The translations under genes were made by a program, and so were the position numbers. The notes beneath the pieces are model-generated. The model was not told the DNA's origin, searched no databases, and saw only the letters and a program-made list of their open reading frames with translations. DNA of 64,000 nt from Xylogone sp. PMI_703 (Eukaryota > Ascomycota > Leotiomycetes), in the NCBI GenBank assembly GCA_021399445.1, contig JAJTUQ010000004.1, forward strand, positions 3,534,001-3,598,000, read 5' to 3'. Of the stretch, positions 1 to 11,300 are shown piece after piece (within the stretch, counting starts at the first letter, position 1; every line of letters starts with the position of its first letter).

Positions 1-370
<370 letters not shown>

Positions 371-1261
371 TGTTACGGTGAAGGGGCGGGTATCACAAAT
401 TTAATGATAAGAGAACTAGAAACAGCATACAATATCAGTCCTCAGAGTTCTCAAATAATGTGGACGAGATACTCAAGAATCTGAGCAGCCTTGCTTAGGA
501 GAGCAACTTACCTAGCCCAAGTTTTGTCTTGAGAATGTATGAAAAGGAGAAGAGATTGAGGTTGGGGGAAAAGAATTCGTAGTAAGATTCGACGGCGGGG
601 TCTCGGAATCTGAGCTTACTATTTCGGGTAATTAATTAATTGGTGCTGAGTAGAGACTATGGTGCCCCATGTGGCGGGTGGATGTTAAAACCTCTTCTAG
701 CCGTTCTGGTTGATAATATCCTGTCAATTTCAGTTTTGCTCTATTTGGATTGCGAAACTCAATCGGTCAAATCAATCGCCAACCAAGGGAAGCGTTACTA
801 CCCACTGTGCCTTAATTCGTTCCTAAAAAGAATCGATGCGTCCAATTTCGTCCAGGTTTGCTGAGCTGACAGATGCCTCCCACTTGGTGCTCCGGACGCC
901 GAGTCTGGTGGGGTAAGGTGCGACAGTTTTTGCGAGACACGTAACAGTCAATGAGGGGCTCTCTGATAAGGCGGTCGGAAAAACAATTCGAAAGGTACAA
1001 ACCAGGGGTAAGTGTAAAATTAGATGCGAGTTTAGAACTCATCAGAATTTAGAGATTGCTACTGCTCTAATCTAGTCTCTAGAGAGCTTTCCCCCATTTT
1101 GTAATATCCCTTACGATACCTCCTGTTACAAGACCCCGTAGAACGCCATCGGCTCATGCATACATAACCAGCCCTAGAAATATCTCATTATAACAACGTG
1201 TGAGACGGAAATACTCATGGGTAAAATTCCTTTGCCCAAGTCGTCACCATGAATTACCATT
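371..1261. promoter_or_regulatory. Leader and promoter of SAH1 plus 3' flank of the eIF3h gene
   Basis: No gene is seen. On the minus strand the part next to SAH1 carries a probable 5'-UTR intron (416-511). The stretch 520-600, read on minus, is CT-rich, as is common near fungal transcription starts. Open frames here are short and carry no family motif. Confidence 0.5.
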
Positions 1262-2463
1262 CTATTGTGATGATTCAGGAAGTAAATTACTCTTCACCGC
1301 AAACATCTTACTTGTGACGCTCGCAGTAAATCCATCGACTTGTCGGCCGTACTGAGTGATTTGAGCTGCATTGAGCATACCCTCCAATCTGCTTGGCTCG
1401 GTTGGGAGCTTGAATAATCTCTCCCATTCATCCTCAGGTAGGGGTGCCAGCTTTTGAGCAGCCCGAGTCGCATTCTCCGCCGATCTCTTCGCCTTCCATG
1501 CTGTGACCTTGGCTTGCTCGCGAGCGAGTTGTCTCTGGAAATACTGGAAGTTATTCAACTCTGTGTAATGTGTCTCAATGCTATCCAAAAGCATATCGCA
1601 CGTCTTCTCAAGATAAGGATCGATAGAAAGATCTAGAACTTCCAGATTTGGGTAGAGTGGGATATCGGATTGGCGGGTGGTGATATCTGAGAGGCTAGCA
1701 GGGAACTCCAGCTCTTTCTCAGGGACTTCTGATGGTATTTGATGTAGGAATGAGGTCAAGAGGTGCGAGTTGTGGACAATGATGGGCAATTCGACCAGGA
1801 CGTCTTTATACGTAAGTTTCGTCTTTTGCATGCTATCGATCTGTTAGCGTGTCTTAAATAACACAAGAGGCAAGACTTACTTCTCAGTTGTGAATTTGTT
1901 CTCCTTGTAAGCCGCCATGAAGCTTGGGGACAGGCGAAAAGCTCGAAGACTCAGCGCTCCTTGGGAGCTTCTGCTAACATCGTGAACCAAAGCAATTGTC
2001 CTCTCATTTGGTTCTTTTTGGTAGAAATACTGATTCTCGATCAAGTTGCTGTTGATAAAGTTGCCCATGTTGGCGCTTGTATACCATCCAACATTGTTTG
2101 CATCCACATTTACCTCCCGCAGGCACTTGATCATCTCATTCTGATACGCAGCGTTCGCCTTGGATCTTGGTGCTGCGGCTGCAATATTGGACGCCGCCAT
2201 ATGATCATTGGGATGAGAGTCGACAGCTGCAATATCCGCAGTAGGAAATGGAAAGGAGTTTGTCACTTCAAGAACGCCATTGTTATCCATGCCAACAAGA
2301 GACCCAGTGGCCGTCGTAGGAAAAGCCACGGCACAGGCCTTGACGATTTTCATCACCACCTATATGTAACTCAACAACGTGAACAGTAGATAGCGAACAA
2401 TGTGCAACATACCAGCGCATCCACTTGCACCGAGGATAGTGGTGCTTCCTTTGCGTCAGCCAT
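1262..2463 (-). CDS. Translation initiation factor eIF3 subunit H
   Basis: This is an MPN-domain subunit of the eIF3 complex, which works in 43S pre-initiation complex assembly. Three exons are inferred: 2413-2463, 1881-2359 and 1262-1832, giving 366 residues, the usual length for fungal eIF3h. The start [19 protein letters not shown] sits in a 17-codon first exon. The MPN domain covers about residues 12-150 and includes VGWYTS followed by the NENQ-type stretch [10 protein letters not shown]. The zinc-binding JAMM residues of active MPN+ peptidases are not evident, as expected for eIF3h. The C-terminal half contains [17 protein letters not shown] and a helical region around [13 protein letters not shown]. 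Exon 2 ends GAGAA|GTAAGT and joins C|ATG, giving TEN-MQK. The UPF0643 gene lies upstream on the same strand. Confidence 0.93.
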
Positions 2464-3023
2464 GTTGACCCGACTGTGCTGTTTATCTCAATATCAGAGA
2501 AAACAGGCGTAAGTGACGTGCGGGGTTGGAGATTTGAAAATGTGCAAAGTCTCCGTCGCAAATATGATTTGGAAGCGAAGTTTGTGTGCGCATTCGCTAG
2601 CGCCTGGAGCCCCCCACCTGTCCCCCACGAGGTGATGATAACCTCGAACATTCAAATTCTAACGTCAACCCATCAAAAAACTATAAATACTTGCAAATCT
2701 ATCAATATAGCAGACGAGATTTTGCCCGATTTTTATTGTTATCAATAGTCGCTGTGGTGTGATAATCTTCGATATAATGGACTGCACAGAAATCGCGTTC
2801 TCTAGCATCACAGACGACGTCTATACCTTGCTGACGGGAGCCGACACTCGATGAATAATACACCTTTTATGAATTCAGCCTTTGAACCGTCATTATTTGA
2901 TGGTATGAAAAAGATGATTTATTTATTAATATAGCAACGACTTTCTCTATCGCCCAGCCAAACCCACGCCAACGCTCTACCGTACGCCAGTACCCCCCGA
3001 ACTCCAGAACACGCTTGCTAATT
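2464..3023. promoter_or_regulatory. Promoter of the eIF3h gene and 3' flank of the UPF0643 gene
   Basis: This spacer of 560 bp between two minus-strand genes holds no recognisable coding sequence. The eIF3h promoter must lie in it. I see no repeat or structured element. Confidence 0.5.
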
Positions 3024-3754
3024 CTAATCAATCCATTTAGTTATACCCCACTCCCTTGCTCCATCTGTGATCGAAAGGCACAACCGTTCTATTGCCCACT
3101 CCGTATAGTTGGCTCTTGCTGCTCCGGCAGCAATTCTATGCGCAGGGCCAACACTTCCAACCCTGGCATCATATTGGCTACGCCAAACGCAGGTAGCCAG
3201 GTTTCTGCCTTCTTCGTTAGGAGTCCCAAACCAATACCTAACTCTTCAATCAACCTTTATTCTTGTTGTCACTAACTTTAGCTTTGAACTTACTTGAGAA
3301 ATCCACCACTAGCCATAGCTTCGGCATGTGCGGCTTTATCAAGGACCCCAAGATCTGCGTAGACAGTCGTTGGTGGAACCTGAGATCTAAAGACAACAAT
3401 ATAGAACTTGCTGTCTTGCCATGTATAGTTGGATTGCGCAATAAGTTGCTGAACCGAGGTGATAACTTCTGACCAGTTGAATGTCTCGTTATACGGTGAA
3501 GTGGCATAGTCGTCCCTGAGGCATTTCAATCCCACAAGCGCTTTTGCTAGAAGCTGAGACTCCAGCTCGACCGTGTAGAGGTCCAAAAGGTGTGGCTCAT
3601 CAATGTAAGGCGACACAATAAGTAGGTTCTTATTCTCAGTTGTGGTTTTCTCTTCTAGTGTTTCCTTGACCGTTATTTGACTTGCATCCTTTAATTGATC
3701 CAGAATGGTGTGAGAAGCCACTGGATGTGGGAGAGTGGAAGTGTGAAGTGACAT
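3024..3754 (-). CDS. UPF0643 family protein (conserved fungal protein of unknown function)
   Basis: A conserved fungal protein of 224 residues with no established activity. Two exons are inferred: 3294-3754 and 3024-3237, joined across a 55-bp intron (GTAAGT donor, GTTAG acceptor). The splice yields SGGFLKYWFGTPNEEGRNLA, the most typical stretch of this family, followed by CVWRSQYDARVGSVGPAHR. Without splicing the frame would stop right after GGFLK, so the intron is well supported. Other family-like segments are FYIVVFRSQVPP and LDKAAHAEAMASGG. No signal peptide or transmembrane helix is seen. The conserved W, R and H positions resemble a small alpha/beta (antibiotic-monooxygenase-like) fold, but that is only an impression. 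Function should be left open. Confidence 0.85.
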
Positions 3755-4972
3755 TGCAGCGATGTTATAACTTCAATTTGCAATTGAGGGATTGATCGGT
3801 GCAGGAAGGACGGAAGAGAGGAATACTACGCCGTGTTCTCACAGGCGAAGCACCCAGTCTCTAGGCGTCCGATGAGTTGTTGAGCCTGCCTGGATTTTTA
3901 CTCGAACACTGCGAAACCAATAGGGAGGTGTCGGCTGGTGTTCACTGGCCGCGCCGATCTATGGGTAGACTTCGGTGATTGACAATTGGGCAACGAAGTG
4001 AATTGATGTATCACTGAGCGATGAGAGAAGGTTGAAACTAAAACAGAACTGCTCATTATAACAACGAGCAGCTCTCTTTGTTTTTAGCAGGAAGGAGCCT
4101 GTGCTAGTGCCAGGCCTATGGCGCAAGAAATGTCGCAATCGCGAAATCGGCTACGGTCGATTGCGTCTTTAGATGAATGCTGTGTAGAGCCCCAAGCGGC
4201 CGTACCAGGTGAGACTGACTCGAATTCATATTGCTCACAACAACGCAGGAGTGTTGATCCTGGCTTCATTTCAAGAGTTTTCTCGGTGTCGAATCGCACC
4301 ATCATGGCTCATAACCCTACCTACTGCAGGTGCGATCTTACCCGACTGGCTGACAGAGTGTGGATATTAGAAACATGAAAATTTTCGGGCGGTCTTCCGA
4401 ATGCTGGCTTGACACGAGATCGGTGTTCTGCGTTGTTGCTGTGTTCTGCACTGTGCTTTTTTAATGGCGAGTTTTGCCTGCAAATCCTTTGTCTAACGGA
4501 GCCGCCCATCCGACTATGCCGTTTCGGCCCATGGACACCACTCACGCAAGATCCACTCGCGTGCCCATTACCAGAAAATTATTGTTTGTTGTTATATTAT
4601 TGCTATTTTGTGAAACGTCTAACCAAATGCTATCACCGCTGCTGTACCCACAATATTTCCTTTGTCACGGGCAGATAAGATGTGATGTGGCATCTCCATT
4701 AGACGGATTCGCTTGTTATCTATTGGCGAAGTCTCGTACACTATTCGTGCCTATCTTTCATGCGAAAGCGAACTTTTGATATAAGATATACAGAAACAGA
4801 ACTCACTTTGATGCAGCCTATCTAAACAGTGTAGAGTCCGAGATCGGCTGAAAAGGCAGGCATCTTTCAATATATAGGCGTCGTCGAGATGGTGGGTGAC
4901 ACCCAGAATCATATTGCGTGATATAGGAACACGTTCCGTATCTCCAGATCAGTCTTCAGGCTCAGGTATCAC
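3755..4972. other. Intergenic spacer with no recognised gene
   Basis: About 1.2 kb between the start of the UPF0643 gene and the stop of the SAM-carrier gene. The open frames here (longest about 100 codons) show no conserved motif and have biased composition. It should hold the UPF0643 promoter (3755-4050) and the 3' end of the carrier transcript. The 15-mer ctcattataacaacg at about 4052 also occurs at about 1186, which may be chance. Confidence 0.4.
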
Positions 4973-6219
4973 TCACGGACCCAGCGGTTCGCGTTGACTC
5001 CCAAGCCACGCCCGAGAACTCTCATAGACACCAAGATACAGGCCACTGCCCAGCGCTGTCCATGTTGCTCTTAATAGTCCTCCTCTAAATAGTCCTTTTA
5101 TCCCATTCTCCCCTATCACCTCACGGGCTACCTCAAGCGCGTTCCTCTTGACGGCACCTTCCTTCATAGCCAGCGTGTGTAGGGACTCCCCTCTACTCCT
5201 TGCTTTTTTGACTTTCTCCAAAGCCGCACTCTCAGAACTTTCATTTGCTGCCGAGAGCATAATTCGAGTTTTGACAACGTCTATGGGAGTAGTAATTACG
5301 GCCGCGATCGAACCTGCAATAGCAGCACTTATGGCGGTTATGGTAGCAGTTTGTGCCAAGGAGCCGGTGTACGTGCCCCTTTTTTCTCTATATTGTCTAA
5401 ATGCTACCTTCAAATGCTCAAACATAGGAAATTGAAGCGCGGTAAAAGGCAGGTTGCGAGCTGCGAGCGCTGTGTAGCCTCTCCATAGCTGAGACGGTTT
5501 CTTGAAGTGCTTCAGCACTTGGAGAGTAACAGATGGTTGAAAGATTGTCGATGGCTTCGATGCTGAAGATGGGGCCGGGCGTCGTATCATCTGAGCATTC
5601 TGTTTGAGGACTTCTGCAGGTGTAAGAATAAAACATGAAACAAGTTCTGCCGTGGCAGATGCTGCGCTGTGGATAAACGGCTGCGGTACTGAGCCCAGAC
5701 CTGAGCTATTGAGAATAGGGTTTATCCGGTTAAGAATAGATTTCATCGCCTCGTATGTTGTAAAGAAGGCACCGGCTTTTGGAACTATTAGAATGAAGGA
5801 AATGACCTACTGGGGGCACTTACAAGAAGGTATGGTAATTAGGACGACACTACCCACCCCTTGGTACAAACCGCGAAATAATAAGTGTCTATTGATTGCG
5901 TGCTTCGATGCATCGTAGTATATCTTCTTATAGTCGGGGCTTTGAAAACGGGTCTTAATTGTATCCAATGGATATACGAGAAGGTCGACTGTGACCGCTG
6001 CAAAGGCTCCAGCCTATTCATATCAGCATAATAGATACTCCTCTGAAAGGACTTGTTATAATCAAAACAACACTTGAGAATATAATGATTAGATATATAA
6101 CATCAATATATCTAATCTATGAGACTCATGATTCCGAAGTACTTGTCGTAATGCTTTCTCGAGATGACTCTAATGAGATTGGCACTTACCAGGAGCACAT
6201 CTACATGGGGACTAGACAT
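4973..6219 (-). CDS. PET8: Mitochondrial S-adenosylmethionine carrier (Pet8/SAMC type)
   Basis: An inner-membrane carrier of the SLC25 family that exchanges cytosolic SAM for matrix SAH, supplying mitochondrial methylation, biotin and lipoate synthesis. Three exons are inferred: 6190-6219, 5824-6013 and 4973-5784, giving 343 residues. The three carrier signatures are at about residues 25 (PLDTIKTRF), 129 (TPAEVLKQ) and 240 (TPIDVVKTRI). The subfamily is assigned from PLDTIKTRFQSP, SFPKAGAFFTTYE and QFPMFEHLK, which closely match animal and yeast SAM carriers. The first exon has only ten codons and is followed by a 176-bp intron containing a perfect 11-bp inverted repeat. The TGA stop lies inside a GTGAGT donor-like sequence, so an alternative C-terminus is conceivable. 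The gene is divergent from MIX23. Confidence 0.92.
6088..6116. repeat. Perfect inverted repeat in intron 1 of PET8
   Basis: The arms attagatatat (6088-6098) and atatatctaat (6106-6116) are perfect reverse complements, separated by the 7-nt loop aacatca. The repeat lies near the middle of intron 1 (6014-6189), which is the longest in that gene. Confidence 0.85.
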
Positions 6220-6536
6220 TAAAATATCATTATATCTAAATCAAATGAGAATCCAGGAGATGCGAGTGAGAAAAAGAGTTATGGTACTTAGAGTTGTGGT
6301 CACTACTACGTCATCACAAACAGATAGCTCTATCGGACATGGATCCCGAGCTATCAGCGACTGGGGCCTCGGTCATTCCACAAACTTCAGTCGACTCCCC
6401 CTCAAAGCCTTACAGTCTTTATAACAACAAATATTGGTCTCGGTAACTCAGTTAAGCTTTCACCCTGGCGACGCTTTTGTGGTCCAGTTCCTCGGAAGTG
6501 GAGGGAGGAAAGCGTAAAGCTCCTCCGATAGACATC
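6220..6536. promoter_or_regulatory. Bidirectional promoter between PET8 and MIX23
   Basis: These 316 bp separate the two start codons of divergently read genes, both encoding mitochondrial proteins. No further gene fits. Core elements were not resolved. Confidence 0.6.
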
Positions 6537-7170
6537 ATGACCCAGCCATCTTCTCTCCCTTCCCTAACTCCACAATTCTGTTTCTCCACTGTCGCTTTAC
6601 GTGGTATGAACTCCTAATCTCCTTATACAATTATTTCATTAAACCTTTGATTCAGATTTTCTTCGAATCTCACGTTCGGCGATCGATGATAGTATAATCC
6701 AAAATCTCAATGCCCTGATGACCCCATCCCGCGGTGGTTTTGACCCAACGTCAACCTCAACTCGCAGTCCGAGATATCCGTCCTCCCAGAAGATACCAGA
6801 GGCATCTTGTGAGAACTTCAAAAACAATGTATTATTTCCATCATGGCAGACAAGATCGGACGTTTTGAACTACTGCGCTTCCGTCGCAACCAGCCCGGAC
6901 CCGGATGATCCAGAGTCAGTTCTGAGGCAAGTAGAGAGTGAAAGGGAGAGGGAGAAAGTGGTAGATGAAAGATTAGATCCATACTCAGCAAGATATTTTC
7001 CGCGGGAAGCCAGGACGGAGACCCTTGCTGCGATTATCAGACAAGAAAGAGGAGTAGAAAATATCGTAAGAGCGAGGACTTGGAGCTTGGTTCTGGAGAA
7101 GTGCGGAGGAACAATAACGGATTTTGATGAAGCGTTAAATCAGTGGAGAAAGAGCAGGGAAACAAAGTAA
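6537..7170 (+). CDS. MIX23: Mitochondrial intermembrane-space protein MIX23 (formerly caffeine-induced death protein 2 family)
   Basis: A small protein of the mitochondrial intermembrane space; the yeast protein is a Mia40 substrate linked to protein import. Two exons are inferred: 6537-6603 and 6656-7170 (GTATGA donor, TTCAG acceptor), giving 193 residues against about 196 in yeast. Exon 1 is needed for the family N-terminus: it supplies Cys15 and then LRDFLRISRSAIDDSIIQNLN, matching the C-x-F...R-x-x-DD-x-I-x-x-LN pattern of family members. Further cysteines are at about 74, 96 (DVLNYCA) and 172 (WSLVLEKCGG), with REERGVENIV-like basic helices before the last one. No cleavable presequence is obvious, in line with Mia40-dependent import. 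The promoter is shared with the SAM carrier. Confidence 0.85.
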
Positions 7171-7410
7171 TAGAGCGTTGGAGGGATTTTGCTACCAAGG
7201 CTTACATTTGCCGCATTGCATGGCCTAGGGAGTTATGTGCTTATAAAATGAACTACTTATAGAGATACCAAATTCCCCTGCCACATCTGCTGGTTAGGGT
7301 TCGATGTAATATTAGTTAGGATGTACAAATTCTACTCTGACAAAATATATCTACCAGTCAGCAGGTTATGATTTTACATGTGAGGTGGGAAGGAAATTTT
7401 GGGGGTTAAC

Positions 7411-8303
7411 CTAAGAGCGTATGATTTTTATTGATTCTTTAATCAATCCGGCCAGGACCACTCCATGTTCCCACATATCATCATGTTTACCAGTAGCTTT
7501 AAGGAAATGGAGTCCTCGTGTTCCACGGTCCTTCTTAATACGCTCCATCATATACTCTGTCTGCTCATGTTCAACCAGTTCATCTTGTTCTGATGTAGAT
7601 AGAATCACAGTATCTACCCGTTCCCAAATAGCACCTGGAAGATGAGCTGAATAGGGAGCCACTTCCTCCCAGTTTACCAGTTTGGAAGGAAATGCGCCTT
7701 CCATCAGTAGACGATATAGTGGGACATCTTTGTGGTATTCCACAAAGGAATCAAACTTGTATATGCCAGCAACTCCTAGTATGCCGGCAGGTAGAGGTGG
7801 GGAAAGTTGCTCTGAAATATCATGCAGCTGGAAGACTATTGACGCGCCCGCACTATGGCCTCCTATAAGGTATCTGCCTCTAATTTTGAATTTCTCTTCT
7901 AAAAACAAGAGAGCATTCGTCACATCGATCAAGTGAGAAGGATGATGAACATTACGCGCTGGGTCGTCATGGGACTCTGGCTCTGACGCATGTGGTGAGA
8001 GACGATAATCGATGGATGCGAACCCTGCTATGTCCTCTAGTTCCAATGATTCTACAAGCACCTTCAAGACAGGTTCGAAACTCGTGGAGTCAACAGTTGG
8101 GTCACGCCATCCTCCACCATGACAATATCTGAACTGGAGTCAGGGCAGATCCTTTTAAACTTAGGGTTGACATACACAACCCATAATTGCCGGTTTTCGG
8201 AGCGGTTGTTGATAGATTCTGGAATCCAAACATCTATCTTATTAAGTCTCGTAGAGACTGACTCCGAAGAGTAAGTATATGTAGTATGCTTCAGTAACTC
8301 CAT
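7411..8303 (-). CDS. BNA7: Kynurenine formamidase (arylformamidase)
   Basis: An alpha/beta-hydrolase that converts N-formylkynurenine to kynurenine and formate, the second step of tryptophan breakdown towards NAD. Two exons are inferred: 8176-8303 and 7411-8128, giving 281 residues. Splicing (GTATGT donor, GTTCAG acceptor) creates LWVVYCHGGGWRDP, with the HGG oxyanion motif at about residues 46-48. The nucleophile is Ser135 in GGHSAGA, the acid probably Asp225 in SEQDELVE, and the base His258 in GKHDDMW. PSEV-like catalytic variants are not seen, so an active enzyme is expected. The start at 8303 is the first ATG in frame. NAT1 is read divergently from a 375-bp promoter. Confidence 0.88.
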
Positions 8304-8678
8304 AGATGTCGAAATCTAGAATTGATGTTGAGGTGTCGGCAATTTCCGCGCTCGAGCTCCGAGATGATCAAATCGCATGCATTGTGCCTTTTACCCCAAA
8401 ACCACCTTTTAAAGTTTGCGCACGCGATTCGGCTTGCAACCACCAAGCTTGAGGCGAGCTCGCTCCGGTCTGTCTTTGCTCAGATTGTACTTTTTTAGCA
8501 CTTCAAAGTTGAAAGCTTTGGTCTGCTTTAGCGGGAAACGACAGATATAGATATATCAGTCTTCTGCTACAGTACTGTAAGCTTCTGCCCCGCAGCGTCG
8601 TGGCAGAGTCAAGTGTAGCCCTCAGGATATCATATGTTGCTACCATCCACAATTCCTTAACAAAGAAGACAAGACACC
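8304..8678. promoter_or_regulatory. Bidirectional promoter BNA7/NAT1 with a 12-bp palindrome
   Basis: The spacer separates the start codons of BNA7 (8303) and NAT1 (8679). It contains the perfect palindrome tacagtactgta at about 8568-8579, a motif that recurs in other spacers of this window. Confidence 0.55.
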
Positions 8679-11300
8679 ATGCCGCAACCATTAAGTTCTA
8701 AGGAGCAATCACTGTTCAAGACAGTCATTCGCAACTATGAGGATAAACAATATAAAAAGGGTAGGAAAGCCTGTTCTTTTTTACGACGCATATTCACCAT
8801 TGTTAGGTCTCAAAGCTGCAGAGCAAATCTTGCGGAAGAACCCTAAACATGGAGACACGCTGGCCATGAAAGCGCTTATCTTGAACTCTCAAGGGAAGAC
8901 AGAAGAAGCCTTTGCTTTGGGAAAGGTGGCTTTACAATGTGATATGAAGTCGCATGTGTGCTGGCATGTTTATGGTTTGCTATATCGTGCTGCTAAGAAT
9001 TTCGAAGAGGCTATTAAAGCATACAAGTTTGCTTTGAAGCTCGAACCGGACTCTCAGCAGATCCAGCGTGACTTAGCTCTTCTGCAAGTCCAAATGCGGG
9101 ATTACCAGGGTTATATTGCGAGCCGCCGAGCTATGCTACAATCTCGCCCTGGGCTACGACAAAGTTGGACAGCTTTAGCAGTAGCGCTACATTTGAATGG
9201 AGACCTGGCCGAAGCAGAAAATGCCTTGACGACTTATGAAGAGACATTAAAAACGCCTCCACCGAAAACCGACTTTGAGAATTCTGAAGCTGTTATGTAT
9301 AAGAACACATTGATTGCCGAGCGTGGTGATATCCAGCGGGCATTAGATCACTTAGAGTCAGCAGGAAAGCATAATCTTGACCGATTGGCTGTGATGGAAT
9401 TACGTGCAAAATATCTTGCACAACTGAACCGGAAAGATGAAGCAGCTAAGGAGTATAGAGCCCTCCTAGATCGCAATTCGGAGCACAAATTTTACTATGA
9501 TGCTCTTGTAGAAAACTTGGCCATTGATCCAACTGACTACAAAGCTCGTAAAGCTATCTATGAAGAGTATGCAGAGAGATATCCTAAATGTGATGCTGCA
9601 CGCCGGCTACCTTTGGACTTCTTAGAAGGTATGTGCTGTCCTAATTGTAGCACGCATAGACTAATGGCCTGGTAGGAGATGAGTTCAAGAATGCTGCCGA
9701 AAAGTACGTCAATTATATGTTGGATAAGGGTGTCCCTTCTACCTTTGCCAACCTCAAGCATCTCTACTCCAATGCTTCTAAGAAAGATACTCTTGCAAGC
9801 ATTGCGCAACAGTATATTGATGGTAACAAGGCTGAGGTCTCCGATGAGTCGAAGCGCGATGGTGGTAAGGGAGTATCTGCAGCGTACTACTTCCTTGCCC
9901 AACATTACAATTACTACTTAAGTCGAGATTTAGATAAGGCCATCGAATTTATCGATAAAGCTATAGAATTGGAACCCAAGAGCGTTGATTTCCACATGAC
10001 TAAAGCTCGGATCTGGAAGCACTATGGCAATGCGCAGAAGGCTGCCGAGATTATGGAACAAGCTAGAGCTCTTGATACCAAGGATCGCCACATCAACACA
10101 AAAGCCGCAAAGTATCAGCTTAGAAATAATGATAATGAGGCTGCTATCAAAACCATGGGCCTATTTACGAGAGCGGAGACTGTTGGAGGACCTCTAGCGG
10201 ACCTTCATGATATGCAGTGCATGTGGTTCTTGACCGAGGACGGAGAAGCATACGCCCGCCAAGCAAAATACGGCCTCGCACTCAAACGGTTCACCTCCAT
10301 ATACAATATATTTGATGTATGGCAAGAGGACCAGTTTGACTTCCATAGCTTCTCCCTTCGCAAAGGCCAGATAAGAGCATATATAGATATGATAAGATGG
10401 GAGGATCATTTGCGAGATCATCCTTTCTACACGCGCGTTGCACTTGCAGCCCTTGACGTCTATCTCAAACTCTATGATAAGCCCTTGTCGAATGGAACAA
10501 ATGGCAATGCGGAAGATGGGGAAGATGCTGCTGAGCGGAAGAAAGCCGCAAAAAAAGCAAGAAAAGAGGCACAGAAAGCTGAAAGGGAGGCAGCAATTAA
10601 GAAGAACGAACCAAATAAGCCTGTTAGGGAAGGTGATAACGACGCCAAAAAGAAGGATGACGACCCCAGCGGCCTTAAACTTGCTGCAACCTCGGAGCCA
10701 TTAACTGATGCTATGAAATTCTTGACACCTCTTCTTCAATATAGCCCTGGAAATATTGAGGTACAGAATGCAGGATTTGAAGTGTTTATACGAAGGAGTA
10801 AGTGACTATGCTCATATCCTTGGTACCATAAGCTAACTCCTACAATAGAGAAGTATATTCTAGCACTCAAATGTCTTTTGGCAGCAGCAGCCCTTGATCC
10901 TGAGCATTCGAAGGTGCACCAAAATACCGTTCGATTATCACAGGCAATCGAAAATGATAAGGAATCAATTAACCCCAAATCCGCTGATGTCATTAAATCA
11001 GACTTTACGCTCCTACCTTCAGGAACATCTCTCACACAGTTCAATGATGACTATCTTGCGAAACATAAGAACTGCCCCCGCCGCGTCTTATCTGGTTTGC
11101 AAGTACGAAAGTCCTTGTCTCCTGACACATCGTCGAATTGCGAAAAAGGTGTCTTAGGGGTGCTAGATCTTCCAAATATCACTTTCGAAGAAGCAGTAGA
11201 GGCCCTGAAGATATTGCAGCTGTGGAATAGCAGCCAGGTGGATGCTTTCAAATCTAGTGCACAGTCTAAGTGGCCAAAAGCATTGATCTTCCAAAGTTAA
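8679..11300 (+). CDS. NAT1: N-terminal acetyltransferase A auxiliary subunit (NatA, NAA15/NAT1)
   Basis: The large TPR subunit of NatA anchors the catalytic Naa10 subunit to the ribosome for co-translational acetylation of Ala/Ser/Thr/Gly N-termini. Four exons are inferred: 8679-8760, 8807-9628, 9676-10797 and 10849-11300, giving 825 residues, normal for fungi. The start MPQPLSSKEQSLFKTVIRNY continues into GLKAAEQILRKNPKHGDTLA. TPR-like helical repeats run through most of the protein, including LAMKALILNSQGKTEEA and LLYRAAKNFEEAIKAY. A lysine/glutamate-rich charged segment, with KKAAKKARKEAQKAEREAA, lies around residues 590-640, as in orthologues. All three introns keep the frame. TIM54 converges from the other side. 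Confidence 0.93.

Noticed and set aside
4250..4345. tRNA-like hint (TTCGAATC-type words)
   Set aside because: No cloverleaf can be drawn and no A/B-box pair lies at the right spacing.
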